Source: Amorphophallus konjac
Lineage: Eukaryota; Streptophyta; Magnoliopsida; Alismatales; Araceae
NCBI GenBank assembly: GCA_022559845.1
Contig: CM040126.1
Location: forward strand, 48,168,458-48,232,457
Reading direction: 5' to 3'
Length of the DNA stretch: 64,000 bases
Every line of letters begins with the position of its first letter. The stretch's first letter is position 1. Under the pieces are notes generated by a model that was given only the letters and a program-made list of their open reading frames with translations, did no database searches and was not told where the DNA came from. The translations under genes and the position numbers were made by a program. Positions 11,391 through 21,964 of this stretch are shown here, in pieces.

Positions 11391-12962
11391 TTCAAAGATC
11401 TGTAATGTAATACACTTAGTTTTACTTGTGAAGATCTATTCTTACAGATCCCAGTGCCCTCCCACCACCTCCCACTTGTACAGGGCCCACCCCCACCAGT
11501 CAGCCACTTGACGATGCCGGCAGTTGTCACGAGGGAGGCAGGGCCCATGATAGACGTCGCCCGTGTTGGATATCCGGGTAAATCTATAAGGTTATATTAC
11601 ATTAAGTAGCCTTCAACTGTCTAATATGAATATTTTGACATTTGTAATTGCAGTACGAAATTTGAACCCCACACCGCTGTCCATCATTGCACCGAACTCA
11701 TGTTGGCACATATGCCCGGGGCAGCATCCACTTTCAGAGATTTTCCATGTCCGTCCGCGATTCATTGTACAACATGTTCTTAGTAAGTAATTATGTCATT
11801 TAATTCAAGTATTTCCCAAACTCAATTTACAACTTTATACTAAGTGTGAAAAGTAATTGATTTACAGCGGTCTTTTCAATTCACATGTGGACATGACGCG
11901 GCGAGATGTCGTCGTGCCTGGGAGTCTACTATGCTCTCAAGTTACAAGAGGAAAATACATGAGGCCCGAGCACACGCTAAAAAATTGAGTGGGGGGAGTG
12001 AAGACCGACAATTGTGGAAGGCGCACCGCCCTCTATGGATGAGGCAGGAGGATTGGGAGATATCTTGTGACCATTTTTCTGACCCCAAGTGGATAGAAAA
12101 GTCCGAAAAAGCCAAAGCAAACAAGGCGTCAAAACCAGGTTCAAATTTGCATACGAGTGGGTCCATCTCTTATGGGCTCATAAAAAAAATTGGTAAGTAA
12201 TATAACAATTTATCTTCTTACAATTTATCCCAATATTTGACTTTTTTTACTATGAATTGTATAACAGGCTGTGGAGCTTAATTGACCTCCGTCATTCCTC
12301 TAGGTGTTCGACAGAACATACAAAAAGAAGGGGACTAATGATTTTGTGAGTGAGACAGCTAAGTCAGCAGCGGTAAGTTTATCTACATATGTAACTTGTA
12401 CCGTTCATTTAAATCGGCATGTAATTCATTTGAAATTGACTAGTTATTTTATTCAATTTGTAGGAAACATATAGCAAAGCAGTGACAGAGAAGTACAGGG
12501 AGGGAGACACGCAGCACCCGGAGTTCGATCCGGTGGAGTGGGTGGCAGCAGCTGGCGTACCGAAGAAAGGCCGACTATATGGTTTTGGGGAGAGCCTAGA
12601 CGCTAGCGCGGTGATATCATCGTGTGCGAGTTCTAGCTATGCAACCAGTAGCAGTGCCTTCACTATACCTTCCGTTGCCCCCAGCACTTCTGCCAGCGAC
12701 ATGATGGACATGGTCCGATCGCAGATTTCTGATATGCAGCGGCAGCAGCAGCATTTCCAACATGAGATCTCTACCCAGGTGTCAGTGGTTTTGCAGGCAA
12801 TCAGTGGCCTCCTCTCCCAGAGGGGAATGGTCCCTCAGCAATCCACCACCACCACAGCACAAGCCGCACAGGTGAGTGTTTACTATGTTTTTATTTTGAT
12901 GGAATTACTCAATTATGTTCATTATTAATTTTAAAACTCATTTACTTTAGAAGAATTACGAA

Positions 12963-14375
12963 AATCCGGGGTCCGGGGGTCTAAAATTTGAAATACTGGT
13001 CAGATGGCCGTGCCGATCATTCCAACACGACCGGGGAGATGAAAGTGACTTGTCAGAACTGACGGAATCCAAATCGGATGCCTGGTTTGAGCTCGGCGCT
13101 CAAAGTTCATCTTCCAAAATACACTTAGTTTAAATGAACTGCCAGGTCGGGTCCGGGGGTCTAAAACTTGAAATATCGGTCGGATGGCCGTGCCAATCAT
13201 TCCAACACGACCGGGGAGATAAAAGTGACTTGTCAGAACTGACGGAATCCAAATCGGATGCCCGGTTTGAGCTCGGCGCTCAAAGTTCATTTCTAAAATA
13301 CACTTAGTTTTAATGAACTGCCAGGTCGGGTCCGGGGGTCTAAAACTTGAAATACCGGTCGGATGGCCATACCTATCATTCCAACACGACCGGGGAGATG
13401 AAAGTGACTTGTCAGAACTGACGGAATCCAAATCGGATGCCCGGTTTGAGCTCGACACTCAAAGTTCATTTCTAAAATACACTTAGTTTTAATGAACTGC
13501 CAGGTCGGGTTCGGGGTTCTAAAACTTGAAATATCGGTCGGATGGCCGTGCCAATCATTCCAACACGACCTGGGAGATAAAAGCGACTTGTCAGAACTGA
13601 CGGAGTCTAAATCGGATGCCCGGTTTGAGCTCGGCGCTCAAAGTTCATTTCTAAAATACACTTAGTTTTAATGAATTGCCAGGTCGGGTCCGGTGGTCTA
13701 AAACTTAAAATACCGGTCGGATGACCTTACCGATCATTCCAACACGACTGGGGAGATGAAAGTGACTTGTCAGGACTGACAGAATCCAAATCGGATGCCC
13801 GGTTTGAGCTCGGCGCTCAAAGTTCATTTCTAAAATACACTTAGTTTTAATGAACTGCCAGGTCGGGTCCGAGGGTCTAAAACTTGAAATACCGGTCGGA
13901 TGGCCTTGCCGATCATTCCAACACGACTGGGGAGATGAAAGTGACTTGTCAGAACTGACGGAATCCAAATCGGATGCCCGGTTTGAGCTCGGCGCTCAAA
14001 GTTCATCTTCCAAAATACACTTAGTTTAAATGAACTGCCTGGTCGGGTCCGGGGGTCTAAAACTTAAAATACCGGTCGGATGGCCGTGCCGATCGTTCCA
14101 ACACGACCGGGGAGATGAAAGTGACTTGTCAGAACTGACGGAATCCAAATCGGATGCCCGGTTTGAGCTCGGCGCTCAAAGTTCATTTCTAAAATACACT
14201 TAGTTTTAATGAACTGCCAGGTCGGGTCCGGGGGTCTAAAACTTGAAATACCGGTCGGATGGCCATGCCGATCGTTCCAACACGACTGGGGAGATGAAAG
14301 TGACTTTTCAGAACTGACGGAATTCAAATCGGATGCCCGGTTTGAGCTCGGCGCTCAAAAGTTCATTTTTAAAAT
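12963..14375. repeat. Intronic satellite, 8 copies of 179-180 bp
   Basis: The marker TCCAACACGAC recurs at 13021, 13201, 13380, 13559, 13738, 13917, 14097 and 14276, a period of 179-180 bp. Copies are visually about 90-95% alike. The array lies wholly within the last intron (12872-14521) of the Transposase_24 gene. Minus-strand open frames across it are by-products of the repeat. Confidence 0.95.
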
Positions 14376-14879
14376 ATACTTAATTTAAATACTGTTTCAG
14401 ACTAGTAGTTGATTTATAAAATCTGCAGTTATCAATTTGATATGTTTGATTTCAATTTATGCTAATTTCTTCGCACTAATTTTTTTATCTATGAATGAAT
14501 GTTATTATTTTTTTAATGTAGGGGGATCCTTCTGCGGGCGGCGACAGAGGAGATGAGCAGGGCAGTGAGGATACGGACGATGAGGATATGGACGATGTAC
14601 CGGATATTTCTTGATGTTTGATGATATTCAGACGGATCAGCAGGGTTAATGTGTTTTTTTTGTGGTATTTATTTGATCAGCATGGTGTTGAATTTTTTTT
14701 TCGGTGGTGTATATTTATTTGAACAGCATGGTACGTTGATGTTGAGTTTTTTTTTCGGTGGTGTTTATTTGATCAGCAGGTTCCCAATATTTTTTTTTCA
14801 CATGTAGAATTTCTTGATGTTTATGTATGATCCAACATGTTTTTAAAAATAATTCAAGATTTTTTAAAAAAATGGAGAT

Positions 14880-15452
14880 TTTAGATGGATTTTCAGACGG
14901 TATTTGCGACGAAAAAAGTCCGTCTAAGATCCGTCGTAATATCCGTTTGAAATTTAGACGGAATTCCGACCACTTTTCGGACGGCACCTTCTACGAGTTG
15001 GGCTTAATTTCAGACGGTAATTGCAGATCCGTCGTAATTTCCGTTTGAAATACCAACGGATTTAGGATGACTTTTCAGACGGCAACATCATTTGAGACTA
15101 AGAGTTGGGCTTAATTTTAGACGGTATTTGGATATCCGTCGTAATATCCGTTTGAAATGTTAGACGATATTTACGACGGACACTAAATCCGTCGTAATAT
15201 CCGTCTGAAATATCGACGGACAATTTCAGATGGCAAATGCCGGACGGAACTTTTCTCGTTTGATATTCAGACGGAATTTGTGACTGAATAAATTCTGTCT
15301 TATTTTCAGACGGAAGTTCAGACGGAAAAATGTACTGTCACAAATTTGTGACTAAGAATTTCAGACGGTCGAGTTCCATCTGAAATCTGAGGGAAATCCG
15401 TCACAAACGGTATTTGTGACGGATTTTTAGACGGATTTCAGACGGATAAAGG
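14880..15452. repeat. Right subterminal repeats of the younger CACTA
   Basis: Dense copies of TTCAGACGG, CCGTCTGAAA and CCGTCGTAAT variants in both orientations, matching the left block. Confidence 0.85.
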
Positions 15453-15482
15453 CCGTCTGAAATCCCACTTTTTTTGGTAGTG
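15453..15482 (-). repeat. Right terminal inverted repeat of the younger CACTA
   Basis: Reads CCGTCTGAAATCCCAC, then seven T, then GGTAGTG. TAT at 15483-15485 duplicates 2441-2443. Confidence 0.95.
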
Positions 15483-15485
15483 TAT

Positions 15486-17676
15486 GGCAAATGGATAATC
15501 AGGTACTCCATGGAATCGAAGAACGCAGGGGGAAATATCTTCTCCAACTTGCATACCGTCATGACCACATTCTGTTCCATAGTTTGCACGTCCCCAAGTT
15601 TGAGTTCTGATACACATAGAATCCTTGAAAACTTACTCAACTCAGTCAATGCTCCCCATATAGGCTTTGGCAATATGTCACGGAATGCAATGGGCAGAAG
15701 TCTCTCCATGAACACATGGCAGTCGTGACTTTTCAACCCATATATTTTCCCTCATTGACATTCACACAATGAGCTATGTTAGACACATATCCATCAGGGA
15801 ATCTTAATTGCTTCAGCCACTGGCACAGTTCATTGATCTGTGTGTCTTTTAACACGTAAGTTACTTTAGGTTGCACAACTTTGCCCCGTACCGGCCGCAA
15901 TTCCAACTCTGGTCGTTTGCAAAGTATCTTGAAGTCCACTCGCGCCTTGGCATTGTCCTTTGTTTTGGCTTTCACGTTCATGATGGTGTTGAACACATTA
16001 TCAAAAACATTCTTCTCAACATGCATGATGTCCAGGTTGTGCCGTATCAAAAGGGCTGACCAGTAAGGTAATTCCCAGAAGATAGTTTTCTTCACCCAAT
16101 TGTGTTCCTCTCCAAATCCACGAAGATGTCGTGTACTACCTGACAATTGCACTATATCTGGTAAGTCTTGCACCTCTAATGCCATTTGTCGACCAGACAT
16201 CCGTTCCAAGTCTGCTTCATCCATTTCAACTGTGTTCTTAATGAATGAATCCTTTTGCCTTCGGAAAGGATGGTCATTTGGTAGGAACTGTCGATGACAA
16301 TCGAACCAGCATGATTTCTTACCATATTTCAGGACAAAGGATTTGGTATCAGCCATACAGTAAGGACATGCCAACCTCCCATGTGTGCTCCAGCTAGATA
16401 GCATTCCATATGTAGGGAAGTCACTTATTGTCCATATCAATGCAGCCTTCATAGTGAAATTTTATTTTCCGTACGCATCATAAGTAACAACTCCATCATT
16501 CCATAATCTTTTCAACTCATCAATCAGTGGCCTGAGATATATGTCTAAATTTTTTCCTGGATTTTTTGGACCTGGAATCACCAAAGTTAAGAAAAGGTTC
16601 TCATGCTTCATGCACATGCCCGGCGGAAGGTTGTACGACGTCATGAAGATTGGCCAACATGAGTAAGACGCTACTGAACCTCCAAATGGGTTGAAGCCGT
16701 ATGTGCATAAACCTAACCTAACATTGCGTGGCTCGTGACCAAAAGTAGTATAGTTACGACTGAAATGAGCCCAAGCTTCACCGTCGACGGGATGACTGAT
16801 TATATCATCTACACGACATACTCTTTCCGCGTGCCATATCATATGCCGAGCTATCTTAGATGACATATACATCCGCTACAATCTGGGCGTGAGAGGGAAG
16901 TATCGCAGTGACTTGTAAGGCACCTCCTTCTGCTTTGATTTATCCCCTCTCTTGGGTTTAAATCTATCATGATGACAAATATCACATGATATTTTATCTA
17001 CATTATCTGCATACTATAGCATACAGTGATTAGGGCATGCATCTATTTTTTGGTATCCAAGCCCTAAATCATTGACCATCTTCTTTGCACGATAAAAATT
17101 TTCAGGCAGATTCTCATCCGTAGGTAGCATGCTCTTGATAAGGAGCATACGGTCAAAACAACTCTCACTAAGGTGAAATTCAGATATCAAATTCAACAAC
17201 TGTGAGACAGCAGATAAGCGAGTGTGATTTTCACAACCATCCCACAGCGGCTCATCAGCATCCCGAAGTAACTGATAAAATCTTTCAGCCGACTTGTTTG
17301 GTGGTTCTTCGTTGTACACGTGTTCCCCTTGTACATTAAAGTTAGGGCCAGCAGCATCGATTATCATGTCTGCGTAGGTACTTGTGCCTCCAACATTGTC
17401 GGGCGCATTCGACCAAAAGTCCTCACCGTGACACACCCAATTCATATAACCTTTCATGAACCCTTTCCTGTATAAATGAACTTGCACATCCCATAGCGAA
17501 AGAAATTTCTTATTTTTATAGCGTAAACCAGGACACCGGATGTTAGCACGCTGGTCCACTGCTGTTGGATGTCCAAATACAAACTGAATAAAACTATCAA
17601 CTCCATCCTTAAACTCCTCGGACACCACTCCGTCAACTACTCTATGATTCATCTATGAACGATCAACTCTAGCCAT
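15486..17676 (-). pseudogene. Older CACTA transposase, N-terminal part (Transpos_assoc, TNP2, start of DUF4218)
   Basis: Minus-strand TNP2-type transposase starting at ATG 17676-17674 (MARVDRS), with a W-to-stop change after seven codons. Transpos_assoc is at about 17650-17400 and the TNP2 core at about 17200-15900 (KIDACPNHCML, DGFNPFGGS-like, WSTHGRLACPYCMADTKSF, LDIMHVEKNVFDNVFNTIM). DUF4218 begins with SHDCHVFMERLLPIAFRD and stops at HLPY, where the younger element entered; it resumes at 2440 with EAKVGGPVKFR. Other damage: stops near 17012, 16870 and 16460, and a 1-bp deletion near 15745. It lacks the foldback hairpin that precedes the younger gene. It gives the intact residues for many positions broken in the younger copy. 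Confidence 0.9.
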
Positions 17677-17689
17677 ATTTACCTAACAA

Positions 17690-19050
17690 ATTAAAAAATT
17701 CATATCAATATGTCTTATCACTACTTTTAAAAAAATATCGACAACATCTTCCCTGAATATTGACTGTTTTCCACATTTGTACATCTCGTTTGGTCACATA
17801 TACGTACATATCCACATCCACTTTCACTTCCATATTCACACACCCACGTTGACATCGACATCATCTTCTGGAAAAAATGATTATCATACTCCCATTCACA
17901 TACACATTTTTTCACATATCGACATCCACACCTATCTACAAATGTAATTCACATCCAAACATACTAATCACATATATCATAACAAAAGGCTTGAACGGGC
18001 AAAAATGGAATAAAAGGTCATATCCACATTTACGCACACACATTTATATCCACATCCCTCTTCCTACCCTCCCAATAAAAATAGGGGCTTAGAATTTCAT
18101 CTGATGTTGTAAGAGTACAGTAGGGGATAAGGAGAAAAGGTTCGTCTTGTAGACCAGGCATGAAAAGTGAGAGTGTGTGAGAGTTTGTGTCTACGTGTGT
18201 GTGTGTGAGAGTGAGCGTGAGAAAGGATGGGAGCTCATAGCCGCTGCCATAGGTCACCGGTGCGTCTACGCCCTCGCTGTCGGTGCCGCCTCTGCTCACC
18301 CCTCACTGGCATCCCTGGGTAGCTCCGCCGCGCCCGCACGCCCTCGCCACTCCGTTGCCCGCCTGTGAGAGATTGAGAGGGGGATGCAGTGGTTGAATGG
18401 GGAGGAAGGGGGAAGGACTAAGGAGGACAGGAGAGGGGACGTTTTTTCTAATTCTTGTCTCTATCTATTTGGCGCCATGTTTTCATTTGGCGCCATGTTT
18501 TCATCCATTCATTCGTGATTCTTTGTCATTCATTCACTTCTTCTAATAGGATAAAATCTCTCTCAGTAAAAAATGTCATTACATCTAAAAAAATATTATT
18601 TATTATTTAGAGATCCGAAGATCTGTAATTTAAACATTTTCAACTTCTTTATGGCCGATAAATCAATTATATAAAAAGAAGAGAGAACGTGTTGAATAGC
18701 CTAGCTACCTTGAAAGCCGGACATCGGGGTGCGCGTGAAAAGGTATTCGGAGCCGTATCGGTCACATGTTGACCATTTCCTTATTGTTCCGTGCCCCCCT
18801 CAAACTCATGTGCCGTGAATTTACCGTCACGTCTATATTTAATGAATTTTCGAGATCTAGGTCTCCTTGATAGAGGGGAATATTAATGCCACGTGGAAGC
18901 ACTCAGGATATATAATAGTCAAATATCATTGTATCTTTCATTGATTTTACTCACGATAGGGCGTGCCAATCACGTGTCTGACAATATTGTGTTCAAGTTC
19001 AAAGGCTAGGATGGTCTGGACTAACGACGATCGTTCGACGACGCCTACAC
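17690..19050. other. Upstream region of the older CACTA transposase, end not located
   Basis: AT-rich, then GA/GT-rich (18160-18230), then mixed. It lies 5' of the older transposase. I could not find the expected TAGTG-type outer terminus, so the element's limit is unknown. It contains a tandem TTTGGCGCC pair at 18468-18494. No gene is supported. Confidence 0.4.
18468..18494. promoter_or_regulatory. Tandem TTTGGCGCC motifs (E2F-type consensus)
   Basis: Two copies of TTTGGCGCC, at 18468-18476 and 18486-18494, within an 18-bp tandem duplication about 0.8 kb upstream of the minus-strand transposase start. TTTSSCGC is the plant E2F consensus. Binding is inferred from sequence only. Confidence 0.35.
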
Positions 19051-19301
19051 CCTCCCTTGTCCAATCACCTCTGCAATACGCTCCGATCGAGCGACGATCG
19101 TTCGGCTAGCGTTCCTGACGTTCCCCTTTTTCCTACTCCCGAGGGGCTGTGTTACCACCTCCATTGCAGCGATGTGTTAAATCGACACACCAATCCCGTC
19201 CGTCTCCTCTGCGTCCTCCTCTCGGTCCCTTGTCGTCATTGGTTCCTGCTGCAGATGCCCTCTTCCTTTTTTTAATTCGTCGGGGAATTAAGGTTCAGAA
19301 A

Positions 19302-19670
19302 ATGGGAAGGTATAAATGCTATGTAGTGTGGGTTGGTCGCGAACCAGGTGTATATTATAGTTGGCCCCAATGCTTTGTCCAAGTGAATGGACACCCTGGA
19401 GCTCGTTATAAGGGTTTTCACTCGGTAGAGGAAGCACATGCTGCTATAAATGAGGTTGGCAATAGCAGCCATGCATATGTTGATCATCCTCAACTTACAT
19501 ATCATGCAAGTCCCGGACCTGACTATGATTCAAGGAACCAGGCACTAGGCCAGCAGACAACTACACAAATGTCAAATGTGCCTTGTATTGTTATTTTTCT
19601 ATTATGTACTCTAGTAGTGTTGCTCCTCTTCATATTAGTTGCTTTGTTATTACTGTTGTTGTCTATGTAG
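19302..19670 (+). CDS. 122-residue protein: RNase H1 N-terminal/viroplasmin-like domain plus C-terminal membrane segment
   Basis: I chose ATG 19302 because the domain begins at once (MGRYKCYVVWVGREPG); an upstream in-frame ATG at 19149 would add a Pro/Leu-rich stretch without homology. Residues about 5-48 match the hybrid-binding domain found at the N-terminus of RNase H1 and in caulimovirus viroplasmin (PF01693): YVVWVGREPGVYYSW, then KGFHSVEEAHAAI. That fold binds RNA:DNA hybrids or dsRNA. Residues about 92-121 are almost all Leu/Val/Ile, a single membrane span at the very end, so a tail-anchored topology is likely. No RNase H catalytic domain follows. It ends 65 bp before the foldback repeat at 19735. 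Function unknown; it may be transposon cargo. Confidence 0.65.
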   Translation: MGRYKCYVVWVGREPGVYYSWPQCFVQVNGHPGARYKGFHSVEEAHAAINEVGNSSHAYVDHPQLTYHASPGPDYDSRNQALGQQTTTQMSNVPCIVIFLLCTLVVLLLFILVALLLLLLSM

Positions 19671-19734
19671 AGAAATGATGTACTTGACATTTTACTCATT
19701 GTCAACGACTTGGCTTGATCCCACTGTAAATTAG

Positions 19735-20000
19735 TAGAACTGGAGGTAAATCTCATTTCATGATCTTACATGAGTTTAATCAGCGTCGTTTGATGACTAG
19801 GAAAGCTTCAGATCCGTATTGGTAGAGTTAGGAAACCAATACATGGTTAAACCCTTCAAACGAACTTGAGTTTCTTCAAGTTTCACTGCCATGAGCTATT
19901 TGTCACCGTTATAGAGTTATTTGTCACTGCTACTGGCTATTTGTCACTCCGAACATCTATTTGTCACCCTTATCTCTAGCCAGCCGTCGACTTTGTTTCG
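19735..20000 (+). repeat. Foldback-element arm, copy A (CTATTTGTCACC sub-repeats)
   Basis: Starts with AACTGGAGGTAAATCTCATT, then a unique stretch containing AGGAAAGCTTCAGAT, then several CTATTTGTCAC units. The whole block recurs inverted at about 40625-41010 and, without its first 40 bp, directly at 21965-22330. The same motif lies inverted at 21100-21260, so A and that block could form one foldback element holding the SNF2 hairpin. Confidence 0.75.
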
Positions 20001-20204
20001 CTACAAAATAAACCTTTTGCTTCTGTTATCCATCAAACCTTTTACTTATGTTATCCATTTATACACAACCTACACAACTCAACATAAAACACACATCCTC
20101 CGATGTAATCCACACAACATATAAATCAAGGAATAAAATAAATTACAATTACATTAATTCAAATGTGTCATTTTTTACAATTACAATTACAAATCAACAT
20201 ATAT

Positions 20205-20453
20205 TCGTTGGATCATCCTCCACCATCACCAATTGCAGAAGAATCCCCTCTCTCAGACGACTCCTCTTGCCCAATAACCCACTCTACAGTGTCACCTGAG
20301 ACAACAATTTTTTTAGAATACTCGCTCCATTCAAACTACAATTATGAAATAAGCTCTTTTCTGAAGCAGGTATCATGATCTCTCTCTTCCAGAGAATCGG
20401 CAGCGACCAGCCTGTATGTGTAAACCTTCCTCGTCTATCATGGTCTAAAAGCA
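20205..20453 (-). pseudogene. SNF2 (DRD1/CLSY-like) C-terminal fragment, inverted copy
   Basis: On the minus strand this reads in one frame [28 protein letters not shown] and FEWSEYSKK, with stops replacing four residues, then an open acidic tail (SGDTVEWVIGQEESSERGD) to TGA near 20210. AT-rich, 3'-UTR-like DNA follows. It is the same gene fragment as the plus-strand copy at 20466-20657, arranged head to head with it, and it keeps more of the 3' end. It has more stops than the plus copy. Identification as SNF2 motif VI and the following DRD1/CLSY-type tail is from recalled family features. Confidence 0.6.
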
Positions 20454-20634
20454 CGAACAATAGCTTTGGTATCTCGCCAAGCCATTGGTCCTGCTTTTAG
20501 ACCAGGACAGGCAAGGAAGGTTTACACATATAGGCTGGTAGCTGCTGATTCTCCGGAAGAGAGAGATCATGATACCTGCTTCAGGAAAGAGCTTATTTCA
20601 AAATTATGGTTTGAATGGAGCGAGTATTCTAAAA
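20311..20634. repeat. Inverted-duplication hairpin (143-nt arms, 38-nt loop) from an SNF2 gene fragment; candidate small-RNA precursor
   Basis: Arm 20311-20453 and arm 20492-20634 are both 143 nt and align without gaps as reverse complements, with 12 mismatches by my count (about 92% identity). The loop is 20454-20491. Transcription of either strand would give a long, nearly perfect double-stranded RNA. The arms encode the end of a DRD1/CLSY-like SNF2 helicase domain, so derived small RNAs would match that gene family. This is the structure expected of a young MIR-type or hairpin-siRNA locus born by inverted duplication of a target gene. Expression is not shown by sequence. Confidence 0.85.
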
Positions 20635-20657
20635 AATTTCGACAGCATCTCCCTTAA
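20466..20657 (+). pseudogene. SNF2 (DRD1/CLSY-like) helicase motif VI and C-terminal tail fragment
   Basis: The open frame reads [19 protein letters not shown], then [19 protein letters not shown], then [27 protein letters not shown] is helicase motif VI of SNF2 ATPases; here the motif Arg is Pro (CCT for CGT). The FRPGQ form with SPEE-DH-TCF-KELISK-WFEW-EY is the pattern I associate with DRD1 and CLASSY remodelers, which recruit Pol IV/V in RNA-directed DNA methylation. Only about 55 codons remain, without the ATPase core, so it cannot act as a remodeler. It forms the sense arm and loop of the hairpin. Confidence 0.65.
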
Positions 20658-20749
20658 AAATTTTCGACAGCATTCTCAAATTTTTAACATCCTGAAAAAA
20701 TATATTAAACAAAATATAAATACATCCAACATGTGAACTGAGATGAAAT

Positions 20750-21099
20750 TAGGAATCATGGCAGTCACACCTTGGATGTGATATTATAGAGGCCCTACGC
20801 GGGCGACGGTGGCGGAATGGCGATGGGCGGCCGACGACGGTGGCTGCAGCGGTGCTAGACGGCAGCCGGTGGGCGGGTCCGGCAGGAACACCGGTCGGCT
20901 GCCACGGCACGGCATCGAAGGGGCAACGGTGCTCTACCGGCGTGGGTGCAAGGGGGAGCGCGACGGTGGGCTGGTTGGCACGCACGGCGGTGCTGGTTCG
21001 CGGAGGAGAGGGAGGGTGCGCAGGGCACCCGTGGGCACACGGGGACAAGGTGGCAATGGTCTGCGGTGAGGGGGGAAAAGCAAGGGATGGGGGGAAAAC
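20750..21099. other. GC-rich spacer, no supported gene
   Basis: Open frames on both strands are Gly/Arg/Ala-rich, without domains. It lies between the SNF2 hairpin and the inverted motif block, inside the presumed foldback element. Confidence 0.4.
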
Positions 21100-21260
21100 A
21101 AATGGCTTCTAAGGGTAATACATACGTCGTAAGGGTGACTAAATAGGCTTCGTAAGGGTGACAAATGCTTCTAAGGGTTACAAATAGGTCCTAAGGGTGA
21201 CAAATAGCTTCTAAAGGTAATAAATGGGTGTCTAAACGTAAAAAATAGCCTGTAGTGGTG
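21100..21260 (-). repeat. Foldback-element arm, inverted motif block B
   Basis: Serial GGGTGACAAATAG-type units (AAGGGTGACAAATGC, TAAGGGTTACAAATAGG and similar) in the opposite orientation to copy A. A shorter duplicate with its flank occurs at about 21870-21962. Confidence 0.65.
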
Positions 21261-21869
21261 ACAAATGAAAGAGATAGAGCGAGAGAGAGAGAGAGAGAGG
21301 GGGGGGGGCATTAACAAACAGAAAAAATGGTGGCTCCTTGCACACGTCTCATCCTCCTGCAGTCCTGGTGCTACCAACTACTAAAGGAAGTGAAAGAACT
21401 AAAGTCGGTGGAAGACGAAGTGTCTCTCCCAACTAAAGGCTGGTTTTAATTTTACTAAAGGCAGTGGAAGAACTAAAGTCGGTGGAAGACGAACTGTCTC
21501 TCCCAACTAAATGCTGGTTTTAATTTTACTAGTCAAATTGATAAATAGGGCAGTTATTATAGTCTCGGGAAGTGTAACAATCTTCCATCTTATCATATTT
21601 TTTATATTTTATATTAGGAAAATTATATTTTATAATATATTATTTACATATATATCATATGATATATAATATAATATTACGATTGCATAACTTATGAAAC
21701 GAATATTATAATATCTATTTCCGCTCCGATTCAAATTTGAATATTATCCGTATCCGAAAAAATAAATACTATTTAGAATATTTTCCGCTAATTAATACGG
21801 ATTCGAATTCAAATATTATCCAGCTAAACTATTGATAAATTTATATGTATTTTTGTTATTTCTTACACA
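21261..21869. other. AT-rich spacer with GA microsatellite and a small duplication
   Basis: A (GA)n plus poly-G stretch at about 21279-21308, then a ~100-bp direct duplication (AAAGTCGGTGGAAGACGAA at about 21400 and 21473). The rest is AT-rich with no gene. Confidence 0.5.
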
Positions 21870-21964
21870 CGGGAGGAAAAGTAAGGGATGGGGAAAAATA
21901 AATGGCTTCTAAGGGTAAGAAATACGTCGTAAGGGTAACAAATAGGTCATAAGGGTGACAGGTA

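Larger units (their letters stand above)
9974..14614 (+). pseudogene. Second CACTA gene: Transposase_24 (PF03004-like) protein with proline-rich micro-exons
   Basis: A start at 9974 (MVRGGRTRSGRRPGSERG) and a donor at 10065 open a multi-exon gene. Exons with good splice sites: 9974-10064, 10136-10222, 10350-10382, 10510-10542, 10764-10820, 10980-11036, 11103-11159, 11223-11273, then from about 11448 onward. The Transposase_24 core is at about 11870-12193 (RPLWMRQEDWE, HTSGSISYG) and 12268-12382 (VFDRTYKKKGTNDFVSE). 12464-12871 adds a C-terminal part with a glutamine-rich coil (MQRQQQHFQHEIS). After a 1650-bp intron, 14522-14614 encodes an acidic tail ending DDVPDIS. In-frame stops at 12283 (TGA) and 12301 (TAG), where relatives have Arg and Glu, show that it is dead. 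In CACTA elements this second gene supplies an accessory DNA-binding or transposase-partner protein. Confidence 0.8.
2444..15482 (+). mobile_element. Nested CACTA (En/Spm) DNA transposon, 13 kb
   Basis: Both boundaries are visible. The termini are 30-bp inverted repeats starting CACTACC (2444-2473 and 15453-15482) with one mismatch. They are flanked by TAT at 2441-2443 and 15483-15485, the 3-bp duplication expected of this superfamily. Subterminal repeats on a TTCAGACGG motif fill 2474-2720 and 14880-15452. Inside are a TNP2-type transposase gene and a Transposase_24 gene, both on the plus strand and both broken, so the copy is probably not autonomous. The target was the DUF4218 coding region of an older CACTA of the opposite orientation. 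Confidence 0.95.

Noticed and set aside
13000..14327. Minus-strand ORFs of 87-152 codons with repeated residues
   Set aside because: They are the 179-180 bp satellite read in one frame, within an intron of the plus-strand gene.
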